Below, in pieces: positions 43,666-53,587 of a stretch of 64,000 nt of DNA. Both the position numbers and the translations under genes were made by a program. The notes below the pieces were generated by a model. That model was not told where the DNA came from. It did not search any database and saw nothing but the letters and a program-made list of their open reading frames with translations. The stretch's first letter is position 1. Each line of letters begins with the position of its first letter. The stretch is from Gammaproteobacteria bacterium (GTDB taxonomy: Bacteria; Pseudomonadota; Gammaproteobacteria; Pseudomonadales; Pseudohongiellaceae). The stretch is from contig JAWKZW010000001.1 of assembly GCA_041395725.1 (NCBI GenBank), forward strand, positions 186,001-250,000. Reading direction: 5' to 3'.

Positions 43666-46600
43666 ACTGGCGAGCCCTGCAAATCAGGAAACTGGCAGTC
43701 GGACTGTCGCTCTTTCTGCTGGCCCTGCTGCTGACAGTGTTGTCTGTCATCAGCCTGGCACTGGGTACCCAGAGAGGCAGCAGCTGGGTGCTTTCCCGCG
43801 CGGTGGAACAATTAAATAATCTGCCTGGCCAGCAGCTGACCCTTGGTGAGACAGCAGGCACCCTGGCCAGGGGGCTGCAACTGCGGGAGGTCCACTACCG
43901 CAGCGATACCCTGCAGGTATCGGTGGCGCAGATTGACATCGACTGGAATCTCCTGGCGCTGTTGTCCCGCCGGGTTTCGGTGTCGATGCTCCGGCTGTCC
44001 GATACGCGGCTGGAATTTACACCCGCAGAATCCTCCTCGCCGCCAGGCCGACAGCCCGGCGACCCCCTGCTGACCTTCAATCCGCTGCCCGTTACACTGG
44101 AGTTTGACCAGGTTTCCCTGGACCGCTTTCAGTACCGCCAGACCGGGCAGGAACTGCAACTTGAAAGTGTCACGTTCTCGGTTGCTCTGGCGGGGCAGGA
44201 ACTCAACGTTTCCGACTTGGCGCTGACTTCGGAGCTTGCAGACTTAACGGGGGATCTGTCCCTATCGCTGAGCGGGTATTTACCACTGCAGGTCAATCTC
44301 GACTGGCAGTACCATCCGCACATCTTTCCGGATTCCGGGCCCGCTGCCGGTAGCCTGATCCTGGGCGGCGACCTGTCAGAACTGCAGGTTTCCCATCAAC
44401 TGGGAGAGCCTTTTCTGCTGTCCAGCCAGGGACTGGTGGATGTCGGCGTCACCGACAACGCCAATGCCCTCTCGCTCAACCTGACCCACAACAGCGACTC
44501 GCTGATTTTACCGGCCACCCTTACCGGCACACCACTGACGTTAAACGAACTGAGTCTCCTGTCCCGTGGCAGCCTGGATCGACTGCAAATTTCGCTTGCC
44601 ATGGACATAGAAAGTGACCTGGCGCCAGCGGCCAGCGTTTCAGTAGAGGCAATTTTACTGGAGGATGAACTGATCGTAGATCCCATTGCCGTCATCACCA
44701 GCAGCGGCAGACTCGATGGATCAGTCACTATTAATCTGGGCAGCACCATTTCGGGGGCACTGCAATACCGACTGTCGGATACCGCCCCACTGGAGCATCT
44801 GGCAAGCCTCAGGGAGGACGGCGCTGAAGAGCTGCCTTTTGAGATCATGGATCTGATCAGCAGCGGTGCGGCAACCTTCAGCATTGCAGACGGTAGTGTA
44901 CAGGCAGCCCTGCAGGTAGCCGAGCTGAGTGGAGAATTCGGCGACTATCCTTTCCAGGGCAATGGCCAAGTGGAGTACCTGGATGGCAGCCTGCAATTCG
45001 ACTCAGTCAATCTGTCCACGGCGGACAATCAACTCTCCGTTTCGGGCAGTCTGGCAGACGAGCTGGATTTCGGCTGGGAAATCAACGCACCGCGCCTGGA
45101 TCAGTTCATGGCGGGACTGACAGGCAGGCTGATTGCCCGCGGCGAAGTGACCGGAACCCTGGATGACCTGAGCCTGGACGCGGCGGTCGATCTTAGCTCC
45201 ACACGTTTCGACGCCTATGCCATCGACAGTCTTGGCCTTGAGCTGTCGCTGCTGGACGGCACGCTGCAGGGACAGCTGTCGGTGAGCGGGGCAAGCCTGC
45301 AGAGCGAGAGCCGGGTGGACAGCATTGATTCTCTGACCCTTCAGATCAGTGGCTCCGAAACCAGTCACGCACTGTCGTTGCGTGCTCTGAGCAGCTACGG
45401 TAATGCAGATCTTGCGGCGACAGGCGGCTTCACGGATCTGGCCGCACTGGCCTGGGAGGGGCAGCTGGATCAAGGCACGCTGGAGACACCGATTGGAGAA
45501 TGGCGGACGACTGCCGCCACCGCCATCTCGGTGACTTCCGAAGCCATCCGCGTCGCTGAAAATTGCTGGGCACAGAATGACGCCTCGATCTGCCTGGACT
45601 TTTCCATGCTGGACCGGGCGACGAATCCTGTCACGCAGCTGCGCAGCCGCGTCAACGATTATTCCCTGGAAATTTTCAACCAGCCGGATTCCCTCCCGGA
45701 AGAATCCGGTCTCCCGCCGCTGGCCATCCCGCGACTGCCGGAAGCTGTCAGGGTAACCGGTTTTGTCGACGCGGAGCTGGCGTTGACGCTGGCACAGGAA
45801 TCTAATCCTGCCATCAGCATCGAGGTGCTGCCCCGTGCGGTCTCGATCGATCTTCGTTCCACAAGCACGGAGGAATCGGCAGCGTCCGAATCTGCCGAGC
45901 CAGTTACCCAGACCTGGCTGCTGATGGAGCCGAACCTGGCTGCCAGCCTGGCGGACCGGCGCTGGGAATTTACCACTGCATCCGGGCTGGGAAGACTGAA
46001 CGCTGGCGATGGGCTTGCCACGCCCGCCGGCTCTTTGGATGCCCGGGGCAGTCTGGCGGAAAACGGTAACCTGGAAGCAACCGTCAATGCCTCCCTAGGC
46101 GACCTCGCCTGGCTCGGCGCCTTTGTTCCGGCGGCGACCAGCCTCGGTGGGTCTCTGGGTGCCATAATCGATCTGAGTGGCAGCCTGGAATCGCCACAAC
46201 TGGCCCTGGATATTCAGCTGGCGGAGGGCCGGCTGGAGCTGGCAGCTCTCGGGGTGGACTTCACCGAAATCAACACACAACTCAAGAGTGACAGCAACGA
46301 GTTGATCGAGTTATCGGCCAGTGCGGTTTCCGGAACGGGAGACCTGGCTCTTTCCGGACGGATAGTGACCCCGTTCGCAACAACCCGGCACCTGGAAGCG
46401 AGTCTGTCCGGCCAGCAGTTCACGCTGGCGAATCTGCCTGATCTCAAGCTGGCTATCTCTCCAGAGCTGGAAGCCACCGCCGACAGCGAACGCATCAATG
46501 TATCCGGCAATCTGACGATCCCGGTACTGAACCTTGTCCTGCGGGAACTGCCTGAGCAGGCGGTGGACATTTCCAGAGATGCCGTGGTGGTCGCTTATCC

Positions 46601-47369
46601 CGCTGAACAGCCCGACCTTGCGGCTACCACCGCTTCCGAGCAGAGCAGCGTTTTCAATATTCCGGTAGTCGCTGATGTAAACATCCTCCTTGGAGAGGAT
46701 GTCAGCCTGAGGGCCTTCGGCTTCACCTCCACCCTGGCCGGGAATCTCAACGTCCAGCAACGGGAAAATGGCACCAACCTCACTTACGGTGAACTGGAGA
46801 TCGTTCAGGGGGATTACCGCATGTACGGCCAGTCGCTTCAGATCCGGGGCGGCAAGCTGCTGTTCTTCGGCGCCATGGACAACCCGGCCCTGGACATGCG
46901 CGCAACCCGGACGGTGGGAGACACGACTGTCGGCGTGTTGATGAACGGGACCCTGAAAAACATCCGCAGTCAATTATTCTCAACGCCCGCCCTGCCGGAC
47001 AGTGACATAATCGCGATTCTGGCGACCGGCAAGCCTTTCTCCGAGATCGGACAGGGCGAGCAGGACCGCGACGCTATGCTGGGATCCATAGCGCGGCTGG
47101 GGCTGAGCAGAAGCCAGGGGCTGACCAACCAGGTCAGGGAGCAGCTGGGCCTGGACTCACTGGCAATAACCAATACCGGCAGCATCAACAACACGACTCT
47201 TACGGTTGGCAAGTACCTCACCCCGGATATCTTTGTCCGCTATGGCTTCGGCATCTTCGATCACCAGTCCAAGCTGGCCCTGGACTATTTCCTGACCGAA
47301 CGATTCACCCTGCAGGCAGAAACCGGTGAATACCAGAGTGTGGATCTGATTTACCGGGTCGAGCGATAG
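43662..47369 (+). CDS. tamB: Translocation/assembly module protein TamB
   Basis: 1235 residues from GTG 43662. An N-terminal inner-membrane anchor (LAVGLSLFLLALLLTVLSVISLAL) is followed by a very long repetitive beta region, as expected for the taco-shaped AsmA-like bridge. The last 400 residues form the TamB (DUF490) domain: GDVSLRAFGFTSTLAGNLNV, LTYGELEIVQGDYRMYGQSLQIRGGKLLFFG, ILATGKPFSE and VGKYLTPDIFVRYGFGIFD to the terminal YRVER. It spans the periplasm to meet TamA and is implicated in phospholipid transport. Length is typical. Confidence 0.93.
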   Translation: MNWRALQIRKLAVGLSLFLLALLLTVLSVISLALGTQRGSSWVLSRAVEQLNNLPGQQLTLGETAGTLARGLQLREVHYRSDTLQVSVAQIDIDWNLLALLSRRVSVSMLRLSDTRLEFTPAESSSPPGRQPGDPLLTFNPLPVTLEFDQVSLDRFQYRQTGQELQLESVTFSVALAGQELNVSDLALTSELADLTGDLSLSLSGYLPLQVNLDWQYHPHIFPDSGPAAGSLILGGDLSELQVSHQLGEPFLLSSQGLVDVGVTDNANALSLNLTHNSDSLILPATLTGTPLTLNELSLLSRGSLDRLQISLAMDIESDLAPAASVSVEAILLEDELIVDPIAVITSSGRLDGSVTINLGSTISGALQYRLSDTAPLEHLASLREDGAEELPFEIMDLISSGAATFSIADGSVQAALQVAELSGEFGDYPFQGNGQVEYLDGSLQFDSVNLSTADNQLSVSGSLADELDFGWEINAPRLDQFMAGLTGRLIARGEVTGTLDDLSLDAAVDLSSTRFDAYAIDSLGLELSLLDGTLQGQLSVSGASLQSESRVDSIDSLTLQISGSETSHALSLRALSSYGNADLAATGGFTDLAALAWEGQLDQGTLETPIGEWRTTAATAISVTSEAIRVAENCWAQNDASICLDFSMLDRATNPVTQLRSRVNDYSLEIFNQPDSLPEESGLPPLAIPRLPEAVRVTGFVDAELALTLAQESNPAISIEVLPRAVSIDLRSTSTEESAASESAEPVTQTWLLMEPNLAASLADRRWEFTTASGLGRLNAGDGLATPAGSLDARGSLAENGNLEATVNASLGDLAWLGAFVPAATSLGGSLGAIIDLSGSLESPQLALDIQLAEGRLELAALGVDFTEINTQLKSDSNELIELSASAVSGTGDLALSGRIVTPFATTRHLEASLSGQQFTLANLPDLKLAISPELEATADSERINVSGNLTIPVLNLVLRELPEQAVDISRDAVVVAYPAEQPDLAATTASEQSSVFNIPVVADVNILLGEDVSLRAFGFTSTLAGNLNVQQRENGTNLTYGELEIVQGDYRMYGQSLQIRGGKLLFFGAMDNPALDMRATRTVGDTTVGVLMNGTLKNIRSQLFSTPALPDSDIIAILATGKPFSEIGQGEQDRDAMLGSIARLGLSRSQGLTNQVREQLGLDSLAITNTGSINNTTLTVGKYLTPDIFVRYGFGIFDHQSKLALDYFLTERFTLQAETGEYQSVDLIYRVER

Positions 47370-47478
47370 TCGCTAGCAGACGACGAAAGTTTCGCGGCAG
47401 TTGGTCCTGGGAGTATAATGGCAGGGTCGAAGAAAAGTCGGCACTCCGTTAACCCAGCCCCAACACTCAGTTCACACC

Positions 47479-47919
47479 ATGAAGAACTCCAACCTGCAAT
47501 TTTATGGACTGTTCATCGTCTTCGTTGGCATTCTGGCCACTGCGGCTGCCTGCCTGGGCACTGCCTTCGCCCTGGGGCTGATCAGCGCCAATGGAAACCT
47601 GAGCCTGCGCAATGCCCTGTTCCTGCGCGACGCCGTATTTTTTCTGATTATCGGTATCGGCGCTTTGCGCTTCGGACCCGGAATCCGGCAGTATTCCAGG
47701 CGGGCGCTGGTGTGCTGGGAGTACACTGCCTGGATTGTGGCCGTGCTGGTACTGCTTACAACCCTGGCGGCAATACTGCTGGTCAGCATCGGCGCGGAAT
47801 ACCTGGTGTTCACCGTTTTCTACCTGATGCTGGCAACCTCTGCCACCGCCGTGCGGCGGAATAACCAGGGGTTTTTCGAGTTCCTGGATCGCGGTCGCGA
47901 AGAAGTCTCCAGGCAATAG
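47479..47919 (+). CDS. Hypothetical four-helix membrane protein
   Basis: 146 residues from ATG 47479, 110 bases after tamB. Four hydrophobic segments are seen (FYGLFIVFVGILATAAACLG, AVFFLIIGIGALRFG, TAWIVAVLVLLTTLAAILLV, YLVFTVFYLMLATSATAV), with a charged C-terminus (FLDRGREEVSRQ). No known family. Inner-membrane location is inferred. Confidence 0.7.
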   Translation: MKNSNLQFYGLFIVFVGILATAAACLGTAFALGLISANGNLSLRNALFLRDAVFFLIIGIGALRFGPGIRQYSRRALVCWEYTAWIVAVLVLLTTLAAILLVSIGAEYLVFTVFYLMLATSATAVRRNNQGFFEFLDRGREEVSRQ

Positions 47920-48269
47920 CGCGATCCCCCACTTGATCACTTTGACTGTCGAGCGCCGTGGCAAAACAGTCAAAATTCCCTTCTGTACTCTGAATTAATC
48001 GAGCCAGTTCCCGCTTTGGCTTTTTGCCAGGCCCGATTCCCATTTCTCTGGCATTGCCCGAACATCCTGGACGTTCATGATACTCACCGAATAAACCACC
48101 AGTTCGAAAATCAATCGGTTAAACCAGGAAAACTGCATTCAAATGACGATAAGTCACCTGCGCTGGCAGCCCGGCTCATCGTCTAAGCAGCCGGGTATTT
48201 GACCGGGGTAGCCCAGCGAGACAGTTCCAGGTCGCTGGTTTCAAGTAACGCCAGGGAAGTGGATATTTT
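47920..48269. other. Intergenic, no gene seen
   Basis: It lies between convergent genes. No open frame with a ribosome binding site and no clear T-tract terminator were recognised. Confidence 0.45.
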
Positions 48270-50267
48270 TCAAACGATACCGGGAATCCCCGCCCGGCTT
48301 AGCGCGTTGATAAAGTGTCGGCGCCGCGACTCATCCTTGTGGGGAAAGCTGCGCCTGAAAACGTCGAGACTGAAATCCGGTCGTCGGGACATTACCCAAC
48401 CGGCTTTCTCGCGGGCTTCATCACGTCGACCTGCCAATTCCAGGCATCCGGCCGCAACCGCATAGGTGTGGAAATGGGCATTCGGCTCATGGGTCGCGCG
48501 CAACGCCCAGGCAGCTGCCTCCTCAAAGCGACCCTGATGAGCCAGTGAAATGCCGCGACTGGACTTCATGGCAAACAGCAGGGGATCAAACGGGCTGAGT
48601 CGCTGCGCGGAATCCAGAAACGGCAGCGCCACTTCGTCCTGACCGGCGTGTATGCCGATGAAACCGCGCGCGTAATGGCCCTGTGCATAGTTGGGATTGA
48701 TGGACAGAGACTGATCAATGGAGGCCAGCGCCTGATCATGCTGTCGCGAAAGAAACAGCGCGCGACCCAATGACCAGTGACCCATGGAGTCCCGCGGATC
48801 CAGGTCTACACTGGCCTGACCGGCAACGGCTGCCCTGGCAATTTCATCATTCACGTTGTCAGCGCTGTTCAAAAAGGCGCGTGAGAAATGGGTAAAAGAC
48901 AGCCCGGCGTGGGCCCTGGAAAAATAAGGATCCAGTTCGATTGCCCGGGAAAACAGGTGATTGGCTGTCTCGTTCTCGGCCGGCTGGAAATGGAGACTAT
49001 GCCAGAGCCCGCGATGAAAATACTCCCAGGCATTGAGATTCTCTGGTTGCTTCATCAGAGAACGGCGCGCCTCTTCAAGCTCAATGGCAGACTCCATGGC
49101 TGCGATCACGGCGCCGGTGATTTCGTCCTGAACACTGAACAGATCATCCAGTTCCCGATCATAGTGCTCCGACCAGACTTCCTTTCCATTGCTGGCATCA
49201 AGCAGGTTGACTGTGACTCTTACTCGCCGGTCTCCGCGCTGGGTCGAGCCTGATAAAAGATACCTGACGCCTAATCTTCGACCTATCTCCTGGGGCGAAC
49301 AGGAATCAGCGCTGAATCTTGTTGAGGAAGCCCGTGAAATAACAAAAAAATAAGGCAGTCGCGCCAATCTGGAATTCAGGTCAGTGGTAAGACCTCTGGC
49401 CAGCACGTCACCCCCCTCATGGTTGCCGAAGCAGGTAAAATCGAGCACCGCGACGGAGGGCTTTTCCGGCAGGGCGGGCCAGTACCCGCCCTCGCCGAAC
49501 AAGCACGCTTCCCGTTCACTGGCTGAAACAGCCCGGGATTTTCCTGCCAACCCTTGCCAGCCGGCAACCAGCGCAGACTCGGATTGGCCATTCTGGCGAT
49601 AGGTATGCAGAACCCTTTGAAACACCTTGCGCGCATTCCCGGTGCCCTGCTGCGCGCTTAATTCCTGCAGATAAACCAGGTTGGCAGCATCGTTCAGCGG
49701 GTTCTGACCGACGCAGCGGCTGCCCAGGTAAAGGCGCTGTTCGCTTTCCAGATCAGTTCTTAGCAGTAACTGCCGTATCAGACGCAGGTGAAGCTGCGCG
49801 ATCGTGGTTCTGGCGGTTTCAAGCCACAGATTGAAGCTCACCCCACCCACATCCACCAGTTTGCCGAGGCCGGCAGGCGCGAAACTCTTTTCCAGAAGCA
49901 GCAGCTCATCCCGGTCAAGGTGCGCTATGCCGGTGTCAAGAAGCCCGCTTACCCCGAGAATATCAACATCGACAAGGCGGGAATCGATTCCGATTGAATC
50001 GGTGCCCGCTTTCAGCCAAGGCTTTTCGCTGCCACCCGTAATGGCTCGCAGCCGGGAAAGGCTCCAACGCAAAGCAGCCCTTGGGTCATCGGTGTTCTCC
50101 CACAGTAACTCGCACAGCTCGGCGCGCTCGACTGGCCTGTTTTCAAGTGCCAGGAAGGTCAGCAATGCCCGGGTCTTACGGGACTGAGGCAGAGCTGCCG
50201 GCTTCCCCTCCACCAGAACCCGCAGCCCGCCCGCCAGGCGGATTTTTATGGGTTTCTCAGTTTCCAT
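48270..50267 (-). CDS. Winged-helix (OmpR/SARP-like) regulator with TolB-like and TPR domains
   Basis: 665 residues. The N-terminus is a winged-helix DNA-binding domain of the OmpR/SARP type (IRLAGGLRVLVEGKPAALP, TRALLTFLALENRPVERAELCELLW, ALRWSLSRLRAI), then a helical bacterial transcriptional-activation-like region. From about residue 270 a TolB/FlgO-like domain is seen (KPSVAVLDFTCFGN, GLTTDLNSRLARLPYFFVISR, LGVRYLLSGSTQRGDRRVRV). The C-terminal third is TPR repeats (ELDPYFSRAHAGLSF, SINPNYAQGHYARGF). This is the architecture of CadC/adenylate-cyclase-associated regulators, without a membrane helix. The gene is divergent from a truncated haemoglobin gene with 160 bases between them, suggesting that it controls it. 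Confidence 0.82.
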   Translation of the reverse strand: METEKPIKIRLAGGLRVLVEGKPAALPQSRKTRALLTFLALENRPVERAELCELLWENTDDPRAALRWSLSRLRAITGGSEKPWLKAGTDSIGIDSRLVDVDILGVSGLLDTGIAHLDRDELLLLEKSFAPAGLGKLVDVGGVSFNLWLETARTTIAQLHLRLIRQLLLRTDLESEQRLYLGSRCVGQNPLNDAANLVYLQELSAQQGTGNARKVFQRVLHTYRQNGQSESALVAGWQGLAGKSRAVSASEREACLFGEGGYWPALPEKPSVAVLDFTCFGNHEGGDVLARGLTTDLNSRLARLPYFFVISRASSTRFSADSCSPQEIGRRLGVRYLLSGSTQRGDRRVRVTVNLLDASNGKEVWSEHYDRELDDLFSVQDEITGAVIAAMESAIELEEARRSLMKQPENLNAWEYFHRGLWHSLHFQPAENETANHLFSRAIELDPYFSRAHAGLSFTHFSRAFLNSADNVNDEIARAAVAGQASVDLDPRDSMGHWSLGRALFLSRQHDQALASIDQSLSINPNYAQGHYARGFIGIHAGQDEVALPFLDSAQRLSPFDPLLFAMKSSRGISLAHQGRFEEAAAWALRATHEPNAHFHTYAVAAGCLELAGRRDEAREKAGWVMSRRPDFSLDVFRRSFPHKDESRRRHFINALSRAGIPGIV

Positions 50268-50427
50268 GAATATTCAAACGCAATTTTCAATGCCTGCTTA
50301 CACGCCAGACGCAGACTATAGGACTGGACCCGTTTCGGATTATAAAACCAATCATCGCATAGATCCTTGGGTTTCCGTTATGACCCAGGGCACCAATTGC
50401 TCAACCCATAACCAACAGGAGAATTTT

Positions 50428-50787
50428 ATGTCTGCTTCACTCTACGAGCGCCTGGGCGGTAGCGAGGGCATCACCCGCATAGCGGGCGATCTGGTCGACA
50501 TTCACCTGGTCAACCCTGCAATTTCCAACAGATTCGCCAATTCCGATATCGACAAGCTGAAACACAACGCGGCCACTTTCTTCATCAGTGGCACGGGTGG
50601 ACCGAACGTTTATGAAGGCAAGGATATGCTGGCGGCCCACAAGGGAATGAACATCTCAGCCACTGAGTTTATGGCCGTGCTGGATGACGCCCTGGCAGCA
50701 TTGCAAAAGAACAATATCGGGCAACGGGAACAGGAAGAGGTGTTATTCGTGTTTTACAGTATGCGCGGAGATGTCGTACTCGTCTAG
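50428..50787 (+). CDS. Group 1 truncated haemoglobin
   Basis: The start is ATG 50428 (AGGAG upstream); the longer frame from 50248 lacks globin features. 119 residues show the 2-over-2 globin pattern: SLYERLGGSEGITRIA, FANSDIDKLKHNAATFF, a GGPNVYEGKDMLAAHKGM segment with the proximal His71, then ISATEFMAVLDDALAAL and a final FYSMRGDVV. Group 1 truncated globins bind oxygen and NO and commonly act as NO dioxygenases. The gene is divergent from a large winged-helix/TPR regulator. Confidence 0.9.
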   Translation: MSASLYERLGGSEGITRIAGDLVDIHLVNPAISNRFANSDIDKLKHNAATFFISGTGGPNVYEGKDMLAAHKGMNISATEFMAVLDDALAALQKNNIGQREQEEVLFVFYSMRGDVVLV

Positions 50788-50919
50788 CCGCTGAGTGATG
50801 CACTGCTGCCTTGCAACGTTGCAACGATAAATCCGGTTGCCTGGCGGTGTCACGGTTGACCGACTGACCGGAGATGGGGAATACTGGCCGGGAGATTCAC
50901 TATTCAGACAGGTAACACC

Positions 50920-51459
50920 ATGCAGCAATTCCCAAGCCTTCTCCTGGCGGCCCTGCTGGCGCTGCTTTCAGTTCCTGCCCTGGCCGACTCCAAGGCGGAA
51001 ATCGATGCCAACGTGCGAGTCGCCATGCAGGAGTTTTATGAAAAATCCCCCGCCGGAAAAATTCTCGCCGAGGATGCTGCCGGTATGCTGGTATTCCCCA
51101 AAGTGCTCAAGGCCGGCATCGGCATCGGGGGCGAGTACGGCGAAGGGGCCTTGCTGGTGGGCGGACAGCCGGTTGCCTACTACAACACCGCATCGGGCTC
51201 CATCGGTTTTCAATTCGGGGCCCAGATAAAATCTCAGGTTGTGTTGTTCATGGACCAGCAGGCTCTGGACAGGTTCAGAAACAGCAATGGCTGGGAAGCT
51301 GGCGTAGACGGCAGTATCGCGCTGATTGAGTTTGGCGCCGCCGAAGAAATCAGCTCCAACTCTATCCAGGACCCGATTATCGGCTTCATCTTCTCGAACC
51401 GGGGTTTCATGTATAACCTCACCTTTGAGGGATCCAAGATTTCCGAGATATCACGCTGA
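50920..51459 (+). CDS. Exported lipid-binding SYLF/YSC84-domain protein
   Basis: 179 residues with a Sec signal (LLLAALLALLSVPALA). The mature protein is a single SYLF domain: FYEKSPAGKILAEDAAGMLVFPKVLKAGIGIGGEYGEGALL, YYNTASGSIGFQFGAQIKSQVVLFM, and a C-terminal GSKISEISR. SYLF domains bind phosphoinositides or other acidic lipids. The periplasmic bacterial version has no fixed role. It follows the globin gene by about 130 bases. Confidence 0.88.
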   Translation: MQQFPSLLLAALLALLSVPALADSKAEIDANVRVAMQEFYEKSPAGKILAEDAAGMLVFPKVLKAGIGIGGEYGEGALLVGGQPVAYYNTASGSIGFQFGAQIKSQVVLFMDQQALDRFRNSNGWEAGVDGSIALIEFGAAEEISSNSIQDPIIGFIFSNRGFMYNLTFEGSKISEISR

Positions 51460-51533
51460 GCAGAGACCAGCGTGATGAGTGCCCGTCACGGCCCTTCCTC
51501 GATACCCTGAATCCCCTGCCCCGGGTCTATTCC

Positions 51534-52562
51534 ATGCGCACCAGACCACTTACCTGCCTCTGTGCTGGCCTGATTCTGAGTCTTTCAGGCCCAGTGTCCG
51601 GTCAGCATGGCGCCCTGGAACGCCTGCCGGGCGAGATCCTGGATGTGCGGGCTCCGTCCGATCGCGTGTCCGGAGCGCCGGGGACGATGAGGATCGAGGA
51701 CCGGGCCTGCAGTGCGATGCCTGCAGCAGCGCTGCGGTCACGCATTGTCGATACTGCCGTGCAGGAGTGGGCCTACTTTGGCTTCACCCTGCTGGATTAC
51801 ACCGTAGCAACCGAACCGGATACCCGATCAGCAGGCAACCGGCGCCGCTGGTCACTCCTGAGCCCTGAACAGGCCGGGCGGGTGGCGAACAGTATCGCCG
51901 GCTACTGGGCCGCGGCTCCGGACAGCAGCTGGATACTGCAGCGCCAGAACGAACGCTGGAATACCCTGGGCCTGGCGGCCCGCTGGCGGGATCCCTGGTC
52001 CGCCGCGTTTATCTCCTGGGTGATGTGTGAGAGCGGGTTAGGTGACACAGAACATTTTGCCAGAGCCATTGCCCACCATACCTATATCGATCAGGCCATC
52101 AGGGCCCGGGACGGAGAGAGCAGCGGAGCTGCTTACGTGGCGTACGATACCGGCGAGCAGTCGGTGCTGCCAGGGGACCTGCTCTGCCGCGGCAGTCGTC
52201 CCGCCTACCGGTCCCTCGACGAGCGCCGTGATCATCTGGGTGCTGGCGCGAGGACCCATTGCGATATCGTTGTCAAAGTGGATGAAGACAAACCGGGCTT
52301 TTATGTAATCGGCGGCAACGTGCGGGGCACTGTGGGCATGAAACTGCTGCCTGCCGCCAGGACGGCCGCCGGGTTTCTCCAGCCCCTGCCCTACGACCGC
52401 CGCCAGATCTTCGCCCACCTGCAGTTACAGGCCGATCCGATACCGCTTGATGCGCTGGCTGCAAGCCCTGTCATGCAGGCGGCCGGTTGCTCACTCGCCA
52501 CGACACCGCCTCTCATCGTGCGCCAGGATGCTCCCCGGGAAACCAGTAGCACCGCCTGCTGA
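51534..52562 (+). CDS. Exported DUF2272-domain protein
   Basis: 342 residues from ATG 51534 with a signal peptide (CLCAGLILSLSGPVSG). The central part is DUF2272-like: LSPEQAGRVANSIAGYWAA, WRDPWSAAFISWVMCESGLG, ARAIAHHTYIDQAIRARDG, VLPGDLLCRGSR, THCDIVVKVDED, FYVIGGNVRGTVGMKLL. The Cys-containing WSAAFISWVMCESG, late THCDIV and GGN suggest an NlpC/P60 or CHAP-like papain fold, but the catalytic assignment is uncertain. It is probably periplasmic; the substrate is unknown. Confidence 0.78.
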   Translation: MRTRPLTCLCAGLILSLSGPVSGQHGALERLPGEILDVRAPSDRVSGAPGTMRIEDRACSAMPAAALRSRIVDTAVQEWAYFGFTLLDYTVATEPDTRSAGNRRRWSLLSPEQAGRVANSIAGYWAAAPDSSWILQRQNERWNTLGLAARWRDPWSAAFISWVMCESGLGDTEHFARAIAHHTYIDQAIRARDGESSGAAYVAYDTGEQSVLPGDLLCRGSRPAYRSLDERRDHLGAGARTHCDIVVKVDEDKPGFYVIGGNVRGTVGMKLLPAARTAAGFLQPLPYDRRQIFAHLQLQADPIPLDALAASPVMQAAGCSLATTPPLIVRQDAPRETSSTAC

Positions 52563-52790
52563 TCGCCGTGGTTCGCCGCCTGGACGCCACTGCCAACTGC
52601 CCACGCGGTGTCTGCCTGCAGCGGCACTGCTCTGTCCCTCAAAAGACCGCAACCGGCCGAATGGAGCTGCTGGGCAGCGCGGCGCCCAGGCAGACATTGA
52701 CCTGCCCCATGATCCCGAAAAACTGACACGCTTAACCCGTTGTTCTTGAGGTATAATCATTGCTTCCTCAGTCAGTGCGTACCCCCATCG

Positions 52791-53444
52791 ATGAGTCTAG
52801 GTCACCTGTCAGTCGCTATTATCCTGTTAGGGCTGTTCATCTACCGCTTCTTTCTGAGCGCGGCCGGCAAAAGCTGTACCCGTCTTCTGACCGTGGCTCT
52901 CGGCGCGGGCCTGGGTCACTTTGGACTCCAGGCCTTTGTGTTTCTCTTCAGCGATGCGGCAGTAGTTAACAGTCTGTTGCTCGTCGCCGAGACGCTCTAT
53001 GTCCTGTTTTTCATGTTACTGGCCCTGCATTACACCAATCGAAACCTGCCGGTGCTGGGCTACTGGGTTGCCCAGCTGCTTGTGTACCTGGCTCTGTTGA
53101 CGCCGGGCATACTGGTCTTCGTCGCCGACGGGTTCGATACACCGGCCTACACCGAACTTGTGCGCTCACTGCTGCTTCTTTCTGCCACACTGGCCTTCGT
53201 GACGATCAATCGCTCACCGGACATGCTGAACACCCAGCCGGTATTCTGGATTCCAACCCTGATCGTCGCTACCGGCTACAGCATTGCCACGTTTGCCAAG
53301 GTGATCTCCACACTCGTGCATTTCAGCGGCAGTGGCTACGCCGGTCTTGCCGCCACCATTTCCTCACTGTTGGGTGCGGTGGCTACCCTGCTGCTGCTGA
53401 TTTTTCTGGCCGCCAATATCTCCTGGTTCAGAAAAGCGGTCTGA
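52791..53444 (+). CDS. Multi-pass membrane protein of unknown function
   Basis: 217 residues from ATG 52791. Six to seven hydrophobic helices follow one another (LSVAIILLGLFIYRFFL, LLVAETLYVLFFMLLALHYTN, YWVAQLLVYLALLTPGILVFV, and a final TLLLLIFLAANISWF). The layout resembles seven-helix sensor membrane domains, but no output domain is attached. I do not recognise the family. A nucleoside transporter gene follows 140 bases downstream. Confidence 0.7.
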   Translation: MSLGHLSVAIILLGLFIYRFFLSAAGKSCTRLLTVALGAGLGHFGLQAFVFLFSDAAVVNSLLLVAETLYVLFFMLLALHYTNRNLPVLGYWVAQLLVYLALLTPGILVFVADGFDTPAYTELVRSLLLLSATLAFVTINRSPDMLNTQPVFWIPTLIVATGYSIATFAKVISTLVHFSGSGYAGLAATISSLLGAVATLLLLIFLAANISWFRKAV

Positions 53445-53587
53445 TTCAGGGGAATTTACTTATTCCGGACGTCTTTTGTCTGCCGGACAGTTCCTGTAGA
53501 GTCAATTCGATTCGAGAACCTCTGATTCAGTGCCGCACTGCGCTGGCTCGTGATCAGAGTTTTCCCGACCTGGAGCGATGATTGATT

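Noticed and set aside
53515..53565. Partial inverted repeat aacctctgatt / tgatcagagtttt before the nucleoside transporter
   Set aside because: It resembles the MITE-like ends only over about ten bases and could be chance or a leader hairpin.
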